Assembly (NCBI GenBank): GCA_020050175.1
Contig: JAGVKY010000067.1
Span: 1-19,047, forward strand
Length of the DNA stretch: 19,047 bases
Direction: 5' to 3'
From: Parachlamydiales bacterium
GTDB taxonomy: Bacteria; Chlamydiota; Chlamydiia; Chlamydiales; JAJFMK01
In this document: positions 7,911-14,936 of the stretch, piece by piece
How positions within the stretch are numbered: position 1 is the first letter of the stretch
Layout of the letters: each line of letters starts with the position of its first letter
Notes under the pieces: model-generated
What the model was told of the DNA's origin: nothing
The model's database searches: none
Seen by the model: the letters and a program-made list of their open reading frames with translations, nothing else
Program-made: the position numbers and the translations under genes

Positions 7911-8576
7911 ATGATTTCCCGTTTTGGTTCTTTATTTCTAGGAGCTGCACTCCTTTTTTCGGTCTTTCTTCCCTTTACCCGGGGGGCTTGGGACTGGTTG
8001 GATATCAAAGTTTTCGTTTTTCTTAATTCATTCGTCAAGTACGACACTTTTGGGACTTTGGTAGCCCTTTTAAATTCTCGCCTTGGCGATTGGATCTCCC
8101 ACTTAAGTTTTTCTGCCATCCTCTGGTCCAGCATCACTAACCGGAAAGAGGCCTTATACTCCTTAATCTCCCTCTTCGCCATCGTCATCCTGACACAAGC
8201 TCTCGTTAACAAAGGGCTTTTTATGCAAGGATTGCATTTTGAAAGGGCGAGCCCCTCTCTCCAGACAGAACATTTTATCAATCTTGCGAAGACACACCCT
8301 TTTCCCAACAACCGCACGACCTCCATACACTCTTTCCCAGCAGATCACGCCACGACAGTTTTCCTCTGTGCCGCTTGGATCTTGATTGCAACAAGAGGAA
8401 GAGGTTGGAAAATTCCTGTCATCTTGGCTCTATTTTTCTCTTCACCCCGTCTCTTTGCTGGAGGTCATGGGATCTCCGATATCATCGCAGGTGCTGGCGG
8501 TATCACTTTACTCCTTTTCCCCCTGCTTGAAAAATGTCAGTACGTCTTAAAACAGATCGAGAAGAAAGTCTCCTAA
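7911..8576 (+). CDS. PAP2-family membrane phosphatase
   Basis: 221 residues with several hydrophobic helices (about 5-22, 63-75, 82-100, 147-162, 167-178, 191-206). The three-part PAP2 acid phosphatase signature is present in variant form: Lys101 with Arg112 (KGLFMQGLHFER), SFPADHA with His146 at 141-147 in place of PSGH, and R180-x5-H186-x3-D190 (RLFAGGHGISD). These are the predicted catalytic residues. Family members remove phosphate from lipids such as undecaprenyl pyrophosphate, phosphatidate or lipid A; the substrate cannot be read here. The missing Pro/Gly of the second motif makes it divergent. Its last 43 bases overlap the rlmI-like gene, implying co-expression. The start has no strong Shine-Dalgarno sequence. 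Confidence 0.82.
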   Translation: MISRFGSLFLGAALLFSVFLPFTRGAWDWLDIKVFVFLNSFVKYDTFGTLVALLNSRLGDWISHLSFSAILWSSITNRKEALYSLISLFAIVILTQALVNKGLFMQGLHFERASPSLQTEHFINLAKTHPFPNNRTTSIHSFPADHATTVFLCAAWILIATRGRGWKIPVILALFFSSPRLFAGGHGISDIIAGAGGITLLLFPLLEKCQYVLKQIEKKVS

Positions 8577-9700
8577 AGGGGCACCATTGGATTTTTTCAG
8601 GAGCCATCGACGCGATCCCCTCTGATCCTAAGGGAGCCATTCTCCCTGTCCATTCCTCAAGAGGAGAGTTACTCGGCCACGCCTTTTTCAACACCCAAAC
8701 AAAAACAATTTGGGGAAGAATTCTCTCCTTTGGCAAGCAAGATCCCTATCAGACTTTAGAACGGCTCATTAACGAAGCGATTGAAAAAAGAAAAACCTTT
8801 GTCGAATGTCCGGGAACAAATGCCTATCGTCTCATTCATGGCGAAGGTGACCGTCTTTCTGGTTTAATCGTTGATCGCTATGGCGACTATCTTGTGATGC
8901 AGTTTCATAGTCTTGGCATGGATCTGATCAAAGAGGAGGTCGTTTCCTTGCTGGTCAAAAAATTAGCGCCTAAGGGGATCTTAGAAAAATCATCGGGCGG
9001 CAGCCGCCGCGAAGAGGGGCTCCAAGATAGAACCGAAGTGCTTTTTGGAGAAGTCCCGACAAACATCACGATGGAAGAAAACGGCCATCAATTTATCGTC
9101 GACCCCTATCAAGGGCAAAAAACAGGATTTTTTCTCGATCAAAGAGAACTGCGCCAATGGCTCTACCATCATTCTAAAGGACGTTCGCTTCTAAATCTTT
9201 TTTGTTATAGCGGCGGCTTTACAGTGTATGGCCTAAAGGGAGGTGCCATGAAAGCCGCTTCACTCGACGCCTCCGCAAGAGCCCTCGATCTTGTTGAAAA
9301 AAATCTTTCCTTAAACCATCTACAGGACAAAGAGCATACCCCTGTTGTCGGCGATGCTTTCCATTTTTTAAAGGAAAATCCCCTCCCTTACGATGCCGTT
9401 GTCCTTGATCCCCCTGCCTTGATCAAACGAAAATTCGATTTCCAAGCGGGTTGCCGCGGTTATTACGAGCTTAACCGACAAGTCTTAGAAAAAATCCCCT
9501 CCAACTCTCTCCTTATTAGCTGCTCTTGTTCTCATTTTATGGAGGAGGCGATCTTTCTGAAGATCATTCAAGATGCTGCCCGGCATGAGGGGCGCGATAT
9601 CACCCTTCTGCACCGCCATACCCTCCAACCTGACCATCCACTCAACCCAGCCCACTCGCAAACAGATTACCTTAAAGGGTTTGCATTCCACGTGAATTAA
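8534..9700 (+). CDS. rlmI: RlmI-type 23S rRNA (cytosine-C5) methyltransferase
   Basis: 388 residues, close to E. coli RlmI (m5C1962 of 23S rRNA), and collinear with it from the first residue. The N-terminal PUA-like domain starts MSVRL...ESLLKGHHWIFSGAI (1-25). Then come the YRLIHGEGDRLSGLIVDRYG segment (98-117), TGFFLDQRE (197-205), the SAM-binding LLNLFCYSGGF (219-229), acidic LDAS (244-247), the GDAF turn (273-276) and the catalytic-domain LDPPAL (291-296), ending with SCSCSHFM (329-336) and YLKGFAF. Two cysteines lie in the SCSCS segment. Because the match begins at residue 1, the ATG at 8534 inside the PAP2 gene is very likely the true start, giving an unusual 43-base overlap. The substrate base is inferred from the family. 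Confidence 0.88.
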   Translation: MSVRLKTDREESLLKGHHWIFSGAIDAIPSDPKGAILPVHSSRGELLGHAFFNTQTKTIWGRILSFGKQDPYQTLERLINEAIEKRKTFVECPGTNAYRLIHGEGDRLSGLIVDRYGDYLVMQFHSLGMDLIKEEVVSLLVKKLAPKGILEKSSGGSRREEGLQDRTEVLFGEVPTNITMEENGHQFIVDPYQGQKTGFFLDQRELRQWLYHHSKGRSLLNLFCYSGGFTVYGLKGGAMKAASLDASARALDLVEKNLSLNHLQDKEHTPVVGDAFHFLKENPLPYDAVVLDPPALIKRKFDFQAGCRGYYELNRQVLEKIPSNSLLISCSCSHFMEEAIFLKIIQDAARHEGRDITLLHRHTLQPDHPLNPAHSQTDYLKGFAFHVN

Positions 9701-9713
9701 TACACGCTTAATT

Positions 9714-9743
9714 GCCCCCCATTACGATTAACGAAAAGGGGGC
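9714..9743 (+). promoter_or_regulatory. GC hairpin enclosing the ribosome binding site of the next gene
   Basis: GCCCCC at 9714-9719 pairs with GGGGGC at 9738-9743 across an 18-base loop. The right arm is itself the purine run (AGGGGG) lying 4 bases before the ATG at 9747, so the fold would hide the ribosome binding site. There is no U-tract, so an ordinary terminator for rlmI is less likely. Confidence 0.5.
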
Positions 9744-9746
9744 ATT

Positions 9747-10106
9747 ATGGCTGGTGCACTGACAAGACATGCAATTTCGGAGGAGGCGATTAAAAATATC
9801 GATCCAAAACTCCATTTTGGTGACAAAAAAGCATTAACTGTCCTTTTAGAAGCTGGGATCACCCCGGAAGAGCTAAAAGATCTTAATATCGATCTTAGAC
9901 ACCTTTTTATCGTTAACGCCCATGAGGTAAGAATCCTTCTCAAAGCTGTTTCATTCGACGAGCTAAAATCGCTAGATCCTTCAACAGCTCACTTCTTTCT
10001 GACACATGCTCACACCATCTTCACGCTTTTAAAATCGGGCCTTTCTTGGGATGAGCTAAAAAACATGAATCCTAAAAAAAGACGTCAAGTCCTCGGCGCA
10101 TTATAA
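9747..10106 (+). CDS. 30/31-residue helical repeat protein, unknown function
   Basis: 119 residues, soluble, no signal peptide. It is built from about four tandem units with a period of 30-31 residues. The clearest three begin at residues 33, 64 and 94 (LLEAGITPEELKDLN, LLKAVSFDELKSLD, LLKSGLSWDELKNMN). A degenerate first unit is HAISEEAIKNID (8-19). Each unit looks like two short helices, an LLxxG turn followed by an s-x-DELKxLn cap, so the protein is probably a small alpha-solenoid for binding a partner. I do not recognise a named family. The start is supported by AGGGGG four bases upstream, within the hairpin of the previous entry. It lies 46 bases after rlmI and 61 before the next gene. 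Confidence 0.75.
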   Translation: MAGALTRHAISEEAIKNIDPKLHFGDKKALTVLLEAGITPEELKDLNIDLRHLFIVNAHEVRILLKAVSFDELKSLDPSTAHFFLTHAHTIFTLLKSGLSWDELKNMNPKKRRQVLGAL

Positions 10107-10109
10107 AAC

Positions 10110-10162
10110 TTTCCATCAAATCTTAAGTTTGGTAAAATGGTAGATTAAATTTTATTTTACCA
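10110..10162 (+). promoter_or_regulatory. candidate promoter with a 9-bp inverted repeat
   Basis: TTTCCA (10110-10115) and TAAAAT (10133-10138) are 17 bases apart and may form a promoter. The -10 overlaps a perfect 9-bp inverted repeat, TGGTAAAAT (10130-10138) with ATTTTACCA (10154-10162), 15-base loop, just before the ATG at 10168. It could be an operator or a leader hairpin. The 10-mer TAAAATGGTA (10133-10142) recurs upstream of the gene at 11910. Confidence 0.4.
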
Positions 10163-10167
10163 TTTAG

Positions 10168-11832
10168 ATGGTCGCTTTACTAAAACAAATGTCCCTTTTG
10201 GGAAAAAACACCTTAGATGCCGTCAATATAGTCAATGCCTGGCATGGAGCAAGAGCCGCTGAACGGGGCGAAAATAACATGCTCGGCCAGATCAATCGCA
10301 TCGTCCTTTTACAGACTGCCTGTTTCGTTTTCCTCTCCTCATCTTTTCTTGGCGCAAACACCCTTCTCAAAACTGGACTCAAGGTCCTTTCCACTCTCTG
10401 CACTTATCACCTTGTTCTTGAGATTGGTCATGCGATTGGACTTTTTCACAATGCGGCTTACAAATCAATGCAAGGAGGGATTGAAAAAGTTGTTTCCTCT
10501 CTTTCAACAGTTGGCCTAGTGTCTCTGTCCATCCATGCATTAGCTCTTGTGATTTTTAAAAAACAGCTCGCCGCCCTCTCATTTCTTGTCATTCTAGGTC
10601 TCGGAGCCCTTCAACTTCATAGCCTTCTTCCAAAATTTGCCAGAAGGCCCTTTCATCAATTCCTTGAAACGTTGAGAACTGTTGCCCCACTGGTCAACCC
10701 TTTTAATATCGTATGGTATTTTAATGCTGCTGAATTAGTGGCCCAGATTTACAACAAAATCGTCACTCAGAAAAAAACCCTCAAAGAGGGAACCCTTCCT
10801 TCTCATTTAAACCAGTGGATGATCGACAACGTTCTCGATTTTGATTATCCCCGTTACAAAATTTCCCAGAAACATTTTTGGATTAATCCAATCTCAAAAA
10901 GCAAACTTGGAAACGACCGTCTCGTTCCCTTATTTGATCGACTCTTTGCCACCCCCGAGCGACTAGAAATTATCCAAAAAAAGGCTGTCGAGCACAAAGA
11001 TTGGAAAGTTTGGCACGAAGCAAATCCTTTCAAATCGAAAAGGGATTTTGCTCGGGGTCTTTTAGAAAGACTCGTGACAAACATCAGAAACGAGGACCTT
11101 CCAGATGGACAAGGTTTTAATTACACCGACTTAAAATATCGCTTAAGCCTTGTTAACGAGCAACTCCCTTTAAGACCTGATCAAGAGGCCGAAGAGGATC
11201 TCCTCAGATTCATCTTTGATGCAGGCGATTATTGCGCAAATGGAGTTTTCCACCAGCTTGCTGATCTCAGCAACAATCTGATCATGGATCAAAATGAATT
11301 GCCTAGAAAAATTCTAACCCATTTAGAGGAGCGGCGCTTCCAGGTCGGTTTAGCCTATTTCCAAATGAGAGATCAAAAAGCACAAGTGCTAGATGGTGTT
11401 AACCGCCTCTTTGGAGAGAAAGCCGACGTTCACAGAAATGATATCCAATTCCGGCGTGATCTTGCCTTCTTTGGGCTGCCAGAAAGAGGAATGTTCGAGG
11501 ATAAGACCGCCGTCGATGCTGCGCTTGTTACAACTTTTCTTTCAACTATGAATAATTACGTCGTCATGGACACGCCGGGCTTTTATGACAGCCAAGCTAT
11601 TATCGATTGGCTGGATTTTCAACATCGCACTTTCAAAGGCGATATGCGGGTTTGGCTAGCTCACCATCCACAAATCTTGGAGGCCTATAATCGACGAGAA
11701 AGGAAAAATCTCCTTTTAGAAGATGTAGAAATCGATCAACATTTTATCAACTGGACAGAAAATATCATTCGCACGAGAAAAGACATTGAACTCTACCTCT
11801 TAGAGATTGGGGTCTTCGTTCCCCGCCTCTAA
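10168..11832 (+). CDS. large membrane-anchored protein of unknown function
   Basis: 554 residues. The N-terminal third holds four hydrophobic segments (about 45-66, 70-92, 109-130, 133-152) in two hairpins, a layout reminiscent of chlamydial inclusion-membrane proteins. The remaining 370 residues are soluble. The soluble part contains IFDAGDYCANGVFHQLADL with Cys356 and, further on, DVHRNDIQFRRDLAFFGLPE (420-439); this Cys-xxG-helix plus His/Arg segment pair resembles, from memory, a recurrent domain in large uncharacterised proteins of environmental chlamydiae. I cannot name a function. Transfer into the host by type III secretion is possible but not shown. There is no Shine-Dalgarno sequence before the ATG at 10168; an ATG at 10189 is an alternative. 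Followed after 77 bases by another membrane protein with a similar upstream sequence. Confidence 0.75.
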   Translation: MVALLKQMSLLGKNTLDAVNIVNAWHGARAAERGENNMLGQINRIVLLQTACFVFLSSSFLGANTLLKTGLKVLSTLCTYHLVLEIGHAIGLFHNAAYKSMQGGIEKVVSSLSTVGLVSLSIHALALVIFKKQLAALSFLVILGLGALQLHSLLPKFARRPFHQFLETLRTVAPLVNPFNIVWYFNAAELVAQIYNKIVTQKKTLKEGTLPSHLNQWMIDNVLDFDYPRYKISQKHFWINPISKSKLGNDRLVPLFDRLFATPERLEIIQKKAVEHKDWKVWHEANPFKSKRDFARGLLERLVTNIRNEDLPDGQGFNYTDLKYRLSLVNEQLPLRPDQEAEEDLLRFIFDAGDYCANGVFHQLADLSNNLIMDQNELPRKILTHLEERRFQVGLAYFQMRDQKAQVLDGVNRLFGEKADVHRNDIQFRRDLAFFGLPERGMFEDKTAVDAALVTTFLSTMNNYVVMDTPGFYDSQAIIDWLDFQHRTFKGDMRVWLAHHPQILEAYNRRERKNLLLEDVEIDQHFINWTENIIRTRKDIELYLLEIGVFVPRL

Positions 11833-11847
11833 ATTAAATTTTTCAAA

Positions 11848-11876
11848 TTGACACTTTCTTAATAGTTTCATTTGAT
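11848..11876 (+). promoter_or_regulatory. candidate sigma-70-type promoter
   Basis: A perfect TTGACA (11848-11853), a 17-base spacer and TTTGAT (11871-11876, 4/6) lie upstream of the ATG at 11910. A GAAGG Shine-Dalgarno sequence (11896-11900) stands 9 bases before that ATG. Confidence 0.5.
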
Positions 11877-11909
11877 AAAATGGTATTTTTTAATTGAAGG
11901 TTCTCAAAA

Positions 11910-12227
11910 ATGCTCACTTTCCCTATCCCTGCATGGACAATCCCTTTTCATGCCCTTGTGCCTCTCACAACTTATCTAATTGCCACCCGCAGGGATGAAG
12001 ACAGAAAAGAACCGACTCAAAAGGTCGTGATGAATCTCATTCTTGCCATGGGCCTGGGGACATTATTATCTTGTATCGTAGCTGCTGCCTCACCTGTTTT
12101 CCATCGCACATTTTCGACAGTTCTCCCCTCTTTTGCTCGCGAAACCGTGCTTGCACTTTGCTATCTCGGCACCTCCACCTTAGGTCTTTTTATCTATCAC
12201 AGACTTAACGCTCTGCTTGAGGAATAA
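11910..12227 (+). CDS. small three-helix membrane protein, unknown function
   Basis: 105 residues with about three hydrophobic segments (roughly 8-25, 40-62, 78-98) separated by a charged loop RRDEDRKEPTQK (27-38). The start is supported by GAAGG nine bases upstream and the upstream TTGACA promoter. The gene ends one base before the stem of a strong terminator region. I do not recognise a family. Its pairing with the preceding membrane protein and the shared upstream 10-mer suggest, but do not show, a related role. Confidence 0.65.
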   Translation: MLTFPIPAWTIPFHALVPLTTYLIATRRDEDRKEPTQKVVMNLILAMGLGTLLSCIVAAASPVFHRTFSTVLPSFARETVLALCYLGTSTLGLFIYHRLNALLEE

Positions 12228-12264
12228 AAAACCCCTTTAGCTAAAGAAAGCTAAAGGGGTTTTT
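12227..12264. terminator. bidirectional intrinsic terminator
   Basis: A perfect 16-bp stem (12227-12242 with 12249-12264) encloses a 6-base loop AAAGAA. The core is CCCCTTTAGCT / AGCTAAAGGGG, flanked by A-runs on the left and T-runs on the right, so each strand ends in a U-tract. It lies between the convergent genes ending at 12227 (plus) and 12286 (minus) and should stop transcription from both sides. Confidence 0.93.
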
Positions 12265-12285
12265 ATTTATAAAAAGAAAATCTGT

Positions 12286-12810
12286 TTAAAACTCTTCGAT
12301 CAGATCGTGATCTTTGTAAAACGGCACTTCAACAAAGTTCACATTCATTTTCTTGCGGTGATGCACCGGGTTAAACTCTAAGTCACCTTCATTTTCTTCT
12401 GTCCACTCTAATTCTACCTGAACCTTTTCAGCATAAAGGAAATCTTCTATTCCTTTTTTTCGTAAGAAAAGATGGAGAGGATGCTCCACTGCTGTGTCGT
12501 TGATAATGAATCGCGGAATAATCGCAAACTGGCGAATGGGGAGTGTGATCAGATCGAGAAGAACTGCTCCTATGATGGCAAAAATTTTCAAAACAATATT
12601 ATTAACTTTTAAGGCATAGTTTGTAAGGGTGGGTGCCAATAAATCTTCTGCAAAACTCTTATAATTTTGAGTTCTTACAGGGTATAAAATTGCAGGAAAA
12701 AGTTTTACTACAGCTCTACTTTGGCAAAAACCTTTAACCAGCTCTAATTCACCGGGAGATAGAAGTATTTCTTTAGGAACGGCGTTATTTGTAATAATTA
12801 AAGTAGGCAT
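12286..12810 (-). CDS. membrane-associated protein of unknown function
   Basis: 174 residues. It has one strong hydrophobic segment (about 71-91, VLKIFAIIGAVLLDLITL) followed by a basic PIRQFAIIPRF stretch, which may form a hairpin or interfacial helix, and then HPLHLFLRKKG (110-120). The C-terminus is acidic and then His-rich (VHHRKK). I do not recognise a named family. The gene is AT-richer than the mqn genes next to it. It is monocistronic: its own TTGACT/TATAAT promoter upstream and the shared terminator downstream. The start has only weak ribosome-binding potential (a purine run about 20 bases upstream). Confidence 0.65.
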   Translation of the reverse strand: MPTLIITNNAVPKEILLSPGELELVKGFCQSRAVVKLFPAILYPVRTQNYKSFAEDLLAPTLTNYALKVNNIVLKIFAIIGAVLLDLITLPIRQFAIIPRFIINDTAVEHPLHLFLRKKGIEDFLYAEKVQVELEWTEENEGDLEFNPVHHRKKMNVNFVEVPFYKDHDLIEEF

Positions 12811-12835
12811 ATCAACTTTTTAAATTTTCCCTTAA

Positions 12836-12864
12836 ATTATATAAATCTATCTTACAAAAGTCAA
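12836..12864 (-). promoter_or_regulatory. sigma-70-type promoter of the 12286-12810 gene
   Basis: On the minus strand TTGACT (12859-12864, 5/6) and a perfect TATAAT (12836-12841) are separated by exactly 17 bases. The ATG at 12810 is 26 bases beyond the -10, giving a leader of roughly 20 bases. This is the best consensus promoter in the window. Confidence 0.75.
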
Positions 12865-12912
12865 AGCTTTACCCTCTCACATTTTCATTGGTTATGTCTT
12901 ATCAGTTTGCAA

Positions 12913-12941
12913 TTGTCTCAAAAACAGGGGATCCCTAGAAT
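12913..12941 (+). promoter_or_regulatory. candidate promoter of the nqrM-like/mqn operon, possibly leaderless
   Basis: TTGTCT (12913-12918, 4/6) and TAGAAT (12936-12941, 5/6) are 17 bases apart. The ATG at 12951 is only 10 bases after the -10, so the RNA would begin within a few bases of the start codon. No Shine-Dalgarno sequence precedes that ATG, which fits. Confidence 0.5.
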
Positions 12942-12950
12942 CGGCTCCTT

Positions 12951-13121
12951 ATGGAACACTGGGTTGCTACTATAGGGATTGCCTTCGTCTTAGTGACTCT
13001 TGCCATGGCAGCACTTGGGATTGGTTGGCTGATTACAGGAAAGAATCGTCTGAAAAAGGGATGTGGACCCGGGAAGACCGTCAAAAAATGTGAGGATGAG
13101 GACAAAGATGAACATTCATGA
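12951..13121 (+). CDS. small NqrM-like membrane protein (DUF539 type)
   Basis: 56 residues: an N-terminal hydrophobic helix (about 5-28, WVATIGIAFVLVTLAMAALG), a basic turn GKNRLKK, then GCGPG with Cys38 and KKC with Cys47, and a charged tail. The order 'TM helix, LAMAxxxIGxxxxxK, (K/S)GCGG, second Cys' recalls NqrM, the small protein needed to mature the Fe centre of the Na+-translocating NADH:quinone reductase; Chlamydia has this enzyme. V. cholerae NqrM has four cysteines, here only two, so orthology is tentative. The stop lies 14 bases inside mqnE, making it the first gene of the menaquinone operon and supporting that it is real. Confidence 0.6.
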   Translation: MEHWVATIGIAFVLVTLAMAALGIGWLITGKNRLKKGCGPGKTVKKCEDEDKDEHS

Positions 13122-14178
13122 CGTTGAAAATAATGTCCGCTCAGGGAAAAGAATCACTCGAGAAGAGGCCCATATTCTCCTCCAAGAAGAAAACTGGCCC
13201 ATCCTACAAACGTTAGCTAATGAAAAAAGGATCAAAGAGGTAGGAGACGAAGTCTTCTATGCCGTCACCCTTTTTCTTTACCCCACAAATCTTTGCGAAC
13301 TCAATTGCCCTTTTTGTTCTTACTACGCAAAACCTGGTTGGAAAAATGCCTGGTTCATGACTCCAGCAGAGATTGAAGAGAAGGTCAAAGCTAATCTCCA
13401 TTATGGCTTAAACGAAGTTCACATTGTTGGCGGCCTCTGGCACGAGTGTGATCTTGGGTACTACAAAGAGACTTTTGAACGGATTAAATCACTAGATTCT
13501 GACATACATATTAAGGCTTTGACAGCTGTTGAATATGACTATTTAGCCCGTCTCCATGGAATCTCTGTCGAAGAGGTTTTAGATCGGATGGTCAGTTACG
13601 GCTTAGGCTCGATCCCTGGGGGTGGTGCCGAAGTTTTTGTCGACTCTCTGAGAGAAAAGTTAGCTCCTGGGAAAATCGATTCTGACACTTTCCTTAATAT
13701 CCATCGAATTGCCCACAAAAAAGGTCTAAGCACAAATATCACCCTCCTTTATGGAAGCATTGAGGAATGGGATGACATCATCACTCACTTTGAAAAAGTG
13801 AGAAACCTTCAAGATGAAACGGGCGGTTTTACCACCTTTATTCCCTTAAAATATCATGATGAGAACAACGCTCTTGGAAAGAGAAAACAGAGACTTAAAC
13901 CTAAAGACGCGAGACCTCTCTACGCCCTTGCCCGCATTTTTCTCGATAATATCCCCATCCTGAAGGCCCTTTGGAATTATCAAGGAGTCCCGCTCGCCCT
14001 TGAACTTCTTGACTGGGGTGTGAATGATTTTGCCTCCACAGCCCTAGATGAAAAAGTGATCACCATGGCAGGCGGCGTCCAAATCAAAATGGATGGACCC
14101 ACAATGGAGAACTTGATCCTTTCTAAAGGGAGAAAACCTCAAAAGGTTCATTCGGGATTTAGGATGGCATGCAATTAG
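13108..14178 (+). CDS. mqnE: aminofutalosine synthase, radical SAM enzyme
   Basis: 356 residues from the chosen ATG. Predicted to join SAM and 3-[(1-carboxyvinyl)oxy]benzoate into 6-amino-6-deoxyfutalosine in the futalosine menaquinone route. The radical SAM motif is CELNCPFC (Cys63, Cys67, Cys70). MqnE rather than MqnC is indicated by IVGGLWHECDLGYY, HIKALTAVEYD, SIPGGGAEVF and the NITLLYGSIEEWDDII...QDETGGFTTFIPL series (MqnE: HIKAFTAVE, PGGGAEIF, ATMLYGHIE). The ATG at 13108 has GAGGA five bases upstream and starts before the normal N-terminus. A GTG at 13063 would add 15 residues lying inside the NqrM-like gene and is unlikely. It overlaps that gene by 14 bases and mqnA by 10. Confidence 0.92.
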   Translation: MNIHDVENNVRSGKRITREEAHILLQEENWPILQTLANEKRIKEVGDEVFYAVTLFLYPTNLCELNCPFCSYYAKPGWKNAWFMTPAEIEEKVKANLHYGLNEVHIVGGLWHECDLGYYKETFERIKSLDSDIHIKALTAVEYDYLARLHGISVEEVLDRMVSYGLGSIPGGGAEVFVDSLREKLAPGKIDSDTFLNIHRIAHKKGLSTNITLLYGSIEEWDDIITHFEKVRNLQDETGGFTTFIPLKYHDENNALGKRKQRLKPKDARPLYALARIFLDNIPILKALWNYQGVPLALELLDWGVNDFASTALDEKVITMAGGVQIKMDGPTMENLILSKGRKPQKVHSGFRMACN

Positions 14179-14936
14179 GGATTGTTAAATACTCAAACTC
14201 CCTTCCCTTTATTGCCCCCTACCTCCTAAAGTCCCTCCCCTCCCCTTTTGATTGGGTTCTCGGCCACCCCGAAGAACTCAATCGGAAAACTCTTTCTAAA
14301 GAACTGCCTATCTCCTTTGTCAGCTCTCTTTTTTATTTAAAACATCAAGATGAGCTCGAGTTAATTCCCGGAATTGGAATAGGGGCAGATGGACCCGTGG
14401 AGAGTGTTTGCCTCTTTCATCCTGAGAAGCTCTTGACATTCACTAACGTCACTGTGGCGCTCCACCCCGAGAGTGCGACATCTAATGGGGTTCTCAAATG
14501 GTATCTCGAAAAAATTCGGGGCCATCGTCCTTATTTTGTAACCTCTTCAGAGCCTGAGAATCATCCAGCCTTTTTATTGATTGGCGACAAATGCCTCTCT
14601 TTTAAAACACCGAAGGGATTTAAAAAGATCGACCTTGCTGAAGAGTGGAAGAGTTTTACTAACCTTCCCCTCCCCTTTGCCGTCCTGGTTGCCAACAAAA
14701 ATTTCGTGAGAGGAAATCAACAAGAGATCCTTTTGGCAAAAGAAACGCTTCTAAATGGAGTTAAATGGTCGCTCGAGAATCTTTCTCATGTGGCGACCCT
14801 TTCGTCCTTCCCTCAAGAAAGGTTGGTTGCTTATTGGCAAAAGCTCCGCTACCATTTCGATGGTCGCTATACGACAGCTCTTGTCCATATGGAAAGAGAT
14901 GTTCTTAAAAGAGCGGAGGCACATGGAATTAGATAA
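14169..14936 (+). CDS. mqnA: chorismate dehydratase, menaquinone biosynthesis
   Basis: 255 residues. Predicted to dehydrate chorismate to 3-[(1-carboxyvinyl)oxy]benzoate, the substrate of MqnE. The fold resembles a periplasmic-binding-protein family. Seen: LGIVKYSNSLPF (3-14), IGADGPVESVCLF (71-83), the ESATSNGVLKWYL ligand segment (101-113), FLLIGDKCL (135-143) and DLAEEWKSFTNLPLPFAVLVANK (155-177); MqnA usually reads DLAEEWxxxTGLPFVFA. The second half of the protein is less conserved but ends with YWQKLRYHFDGR, as in this family. It starts inside mqnE with AGGATGG just upstream and overlaps menG by 14 bases. MqnD is less likely. Confidence 0.85.
   Translation: MQLGIVKYSNSLPFIAPYLLKSLPSPFDWVLGHPEELNRKTLSKELPISFVSSLFYLKHQDELELIPGIGIGADGPVESVCLFHPEKLLTFTNVTVALHPESATSNGVLKWYLEKIRGHRPYFVTSSEPENHPAFLLIGDKCLSFKTPKGFKKIDLAEEWKSFTNLPLPFAVLVANKNFVRGNQQEILLAKETLLNGVKWSLENLSHVATLSSFPQERLVAYWQKLRYHFDGRYTTALVHMERDVLKRAEAHGIR

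Noticed and set aside
9714..9743. Rho-independent terminator of rlmI
   Set aside because: The stem is strong but is followed by CATTATGG rather than a U-tract, and it encloses the ribosome binding site of the next gene.
10864..11300. Ubiquitin ligase (NEL-type) active site in the large membrane protein
   Set aside because: Cys356 is followed by Ala-Asn, not the CxD of NEL enzymes; no other NEL motif was convincing.
13063..13107. GTG-initiated extension of mqnE
   Set aside because: It overlaps the NqrM-like gene's charged tail and the ATG at 13108 has a Shine-Dalgarno sequence and normal N-terminal length.
14755..14922. 56-residue N-terminal extension of MenG from an upstream in-frame ATG
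   Set aside because: It lies wholly within mqnA in another frame, gives no MenG-like sequence, and the ATG at 14923 has a good GGAGG and the normal N-terminus.
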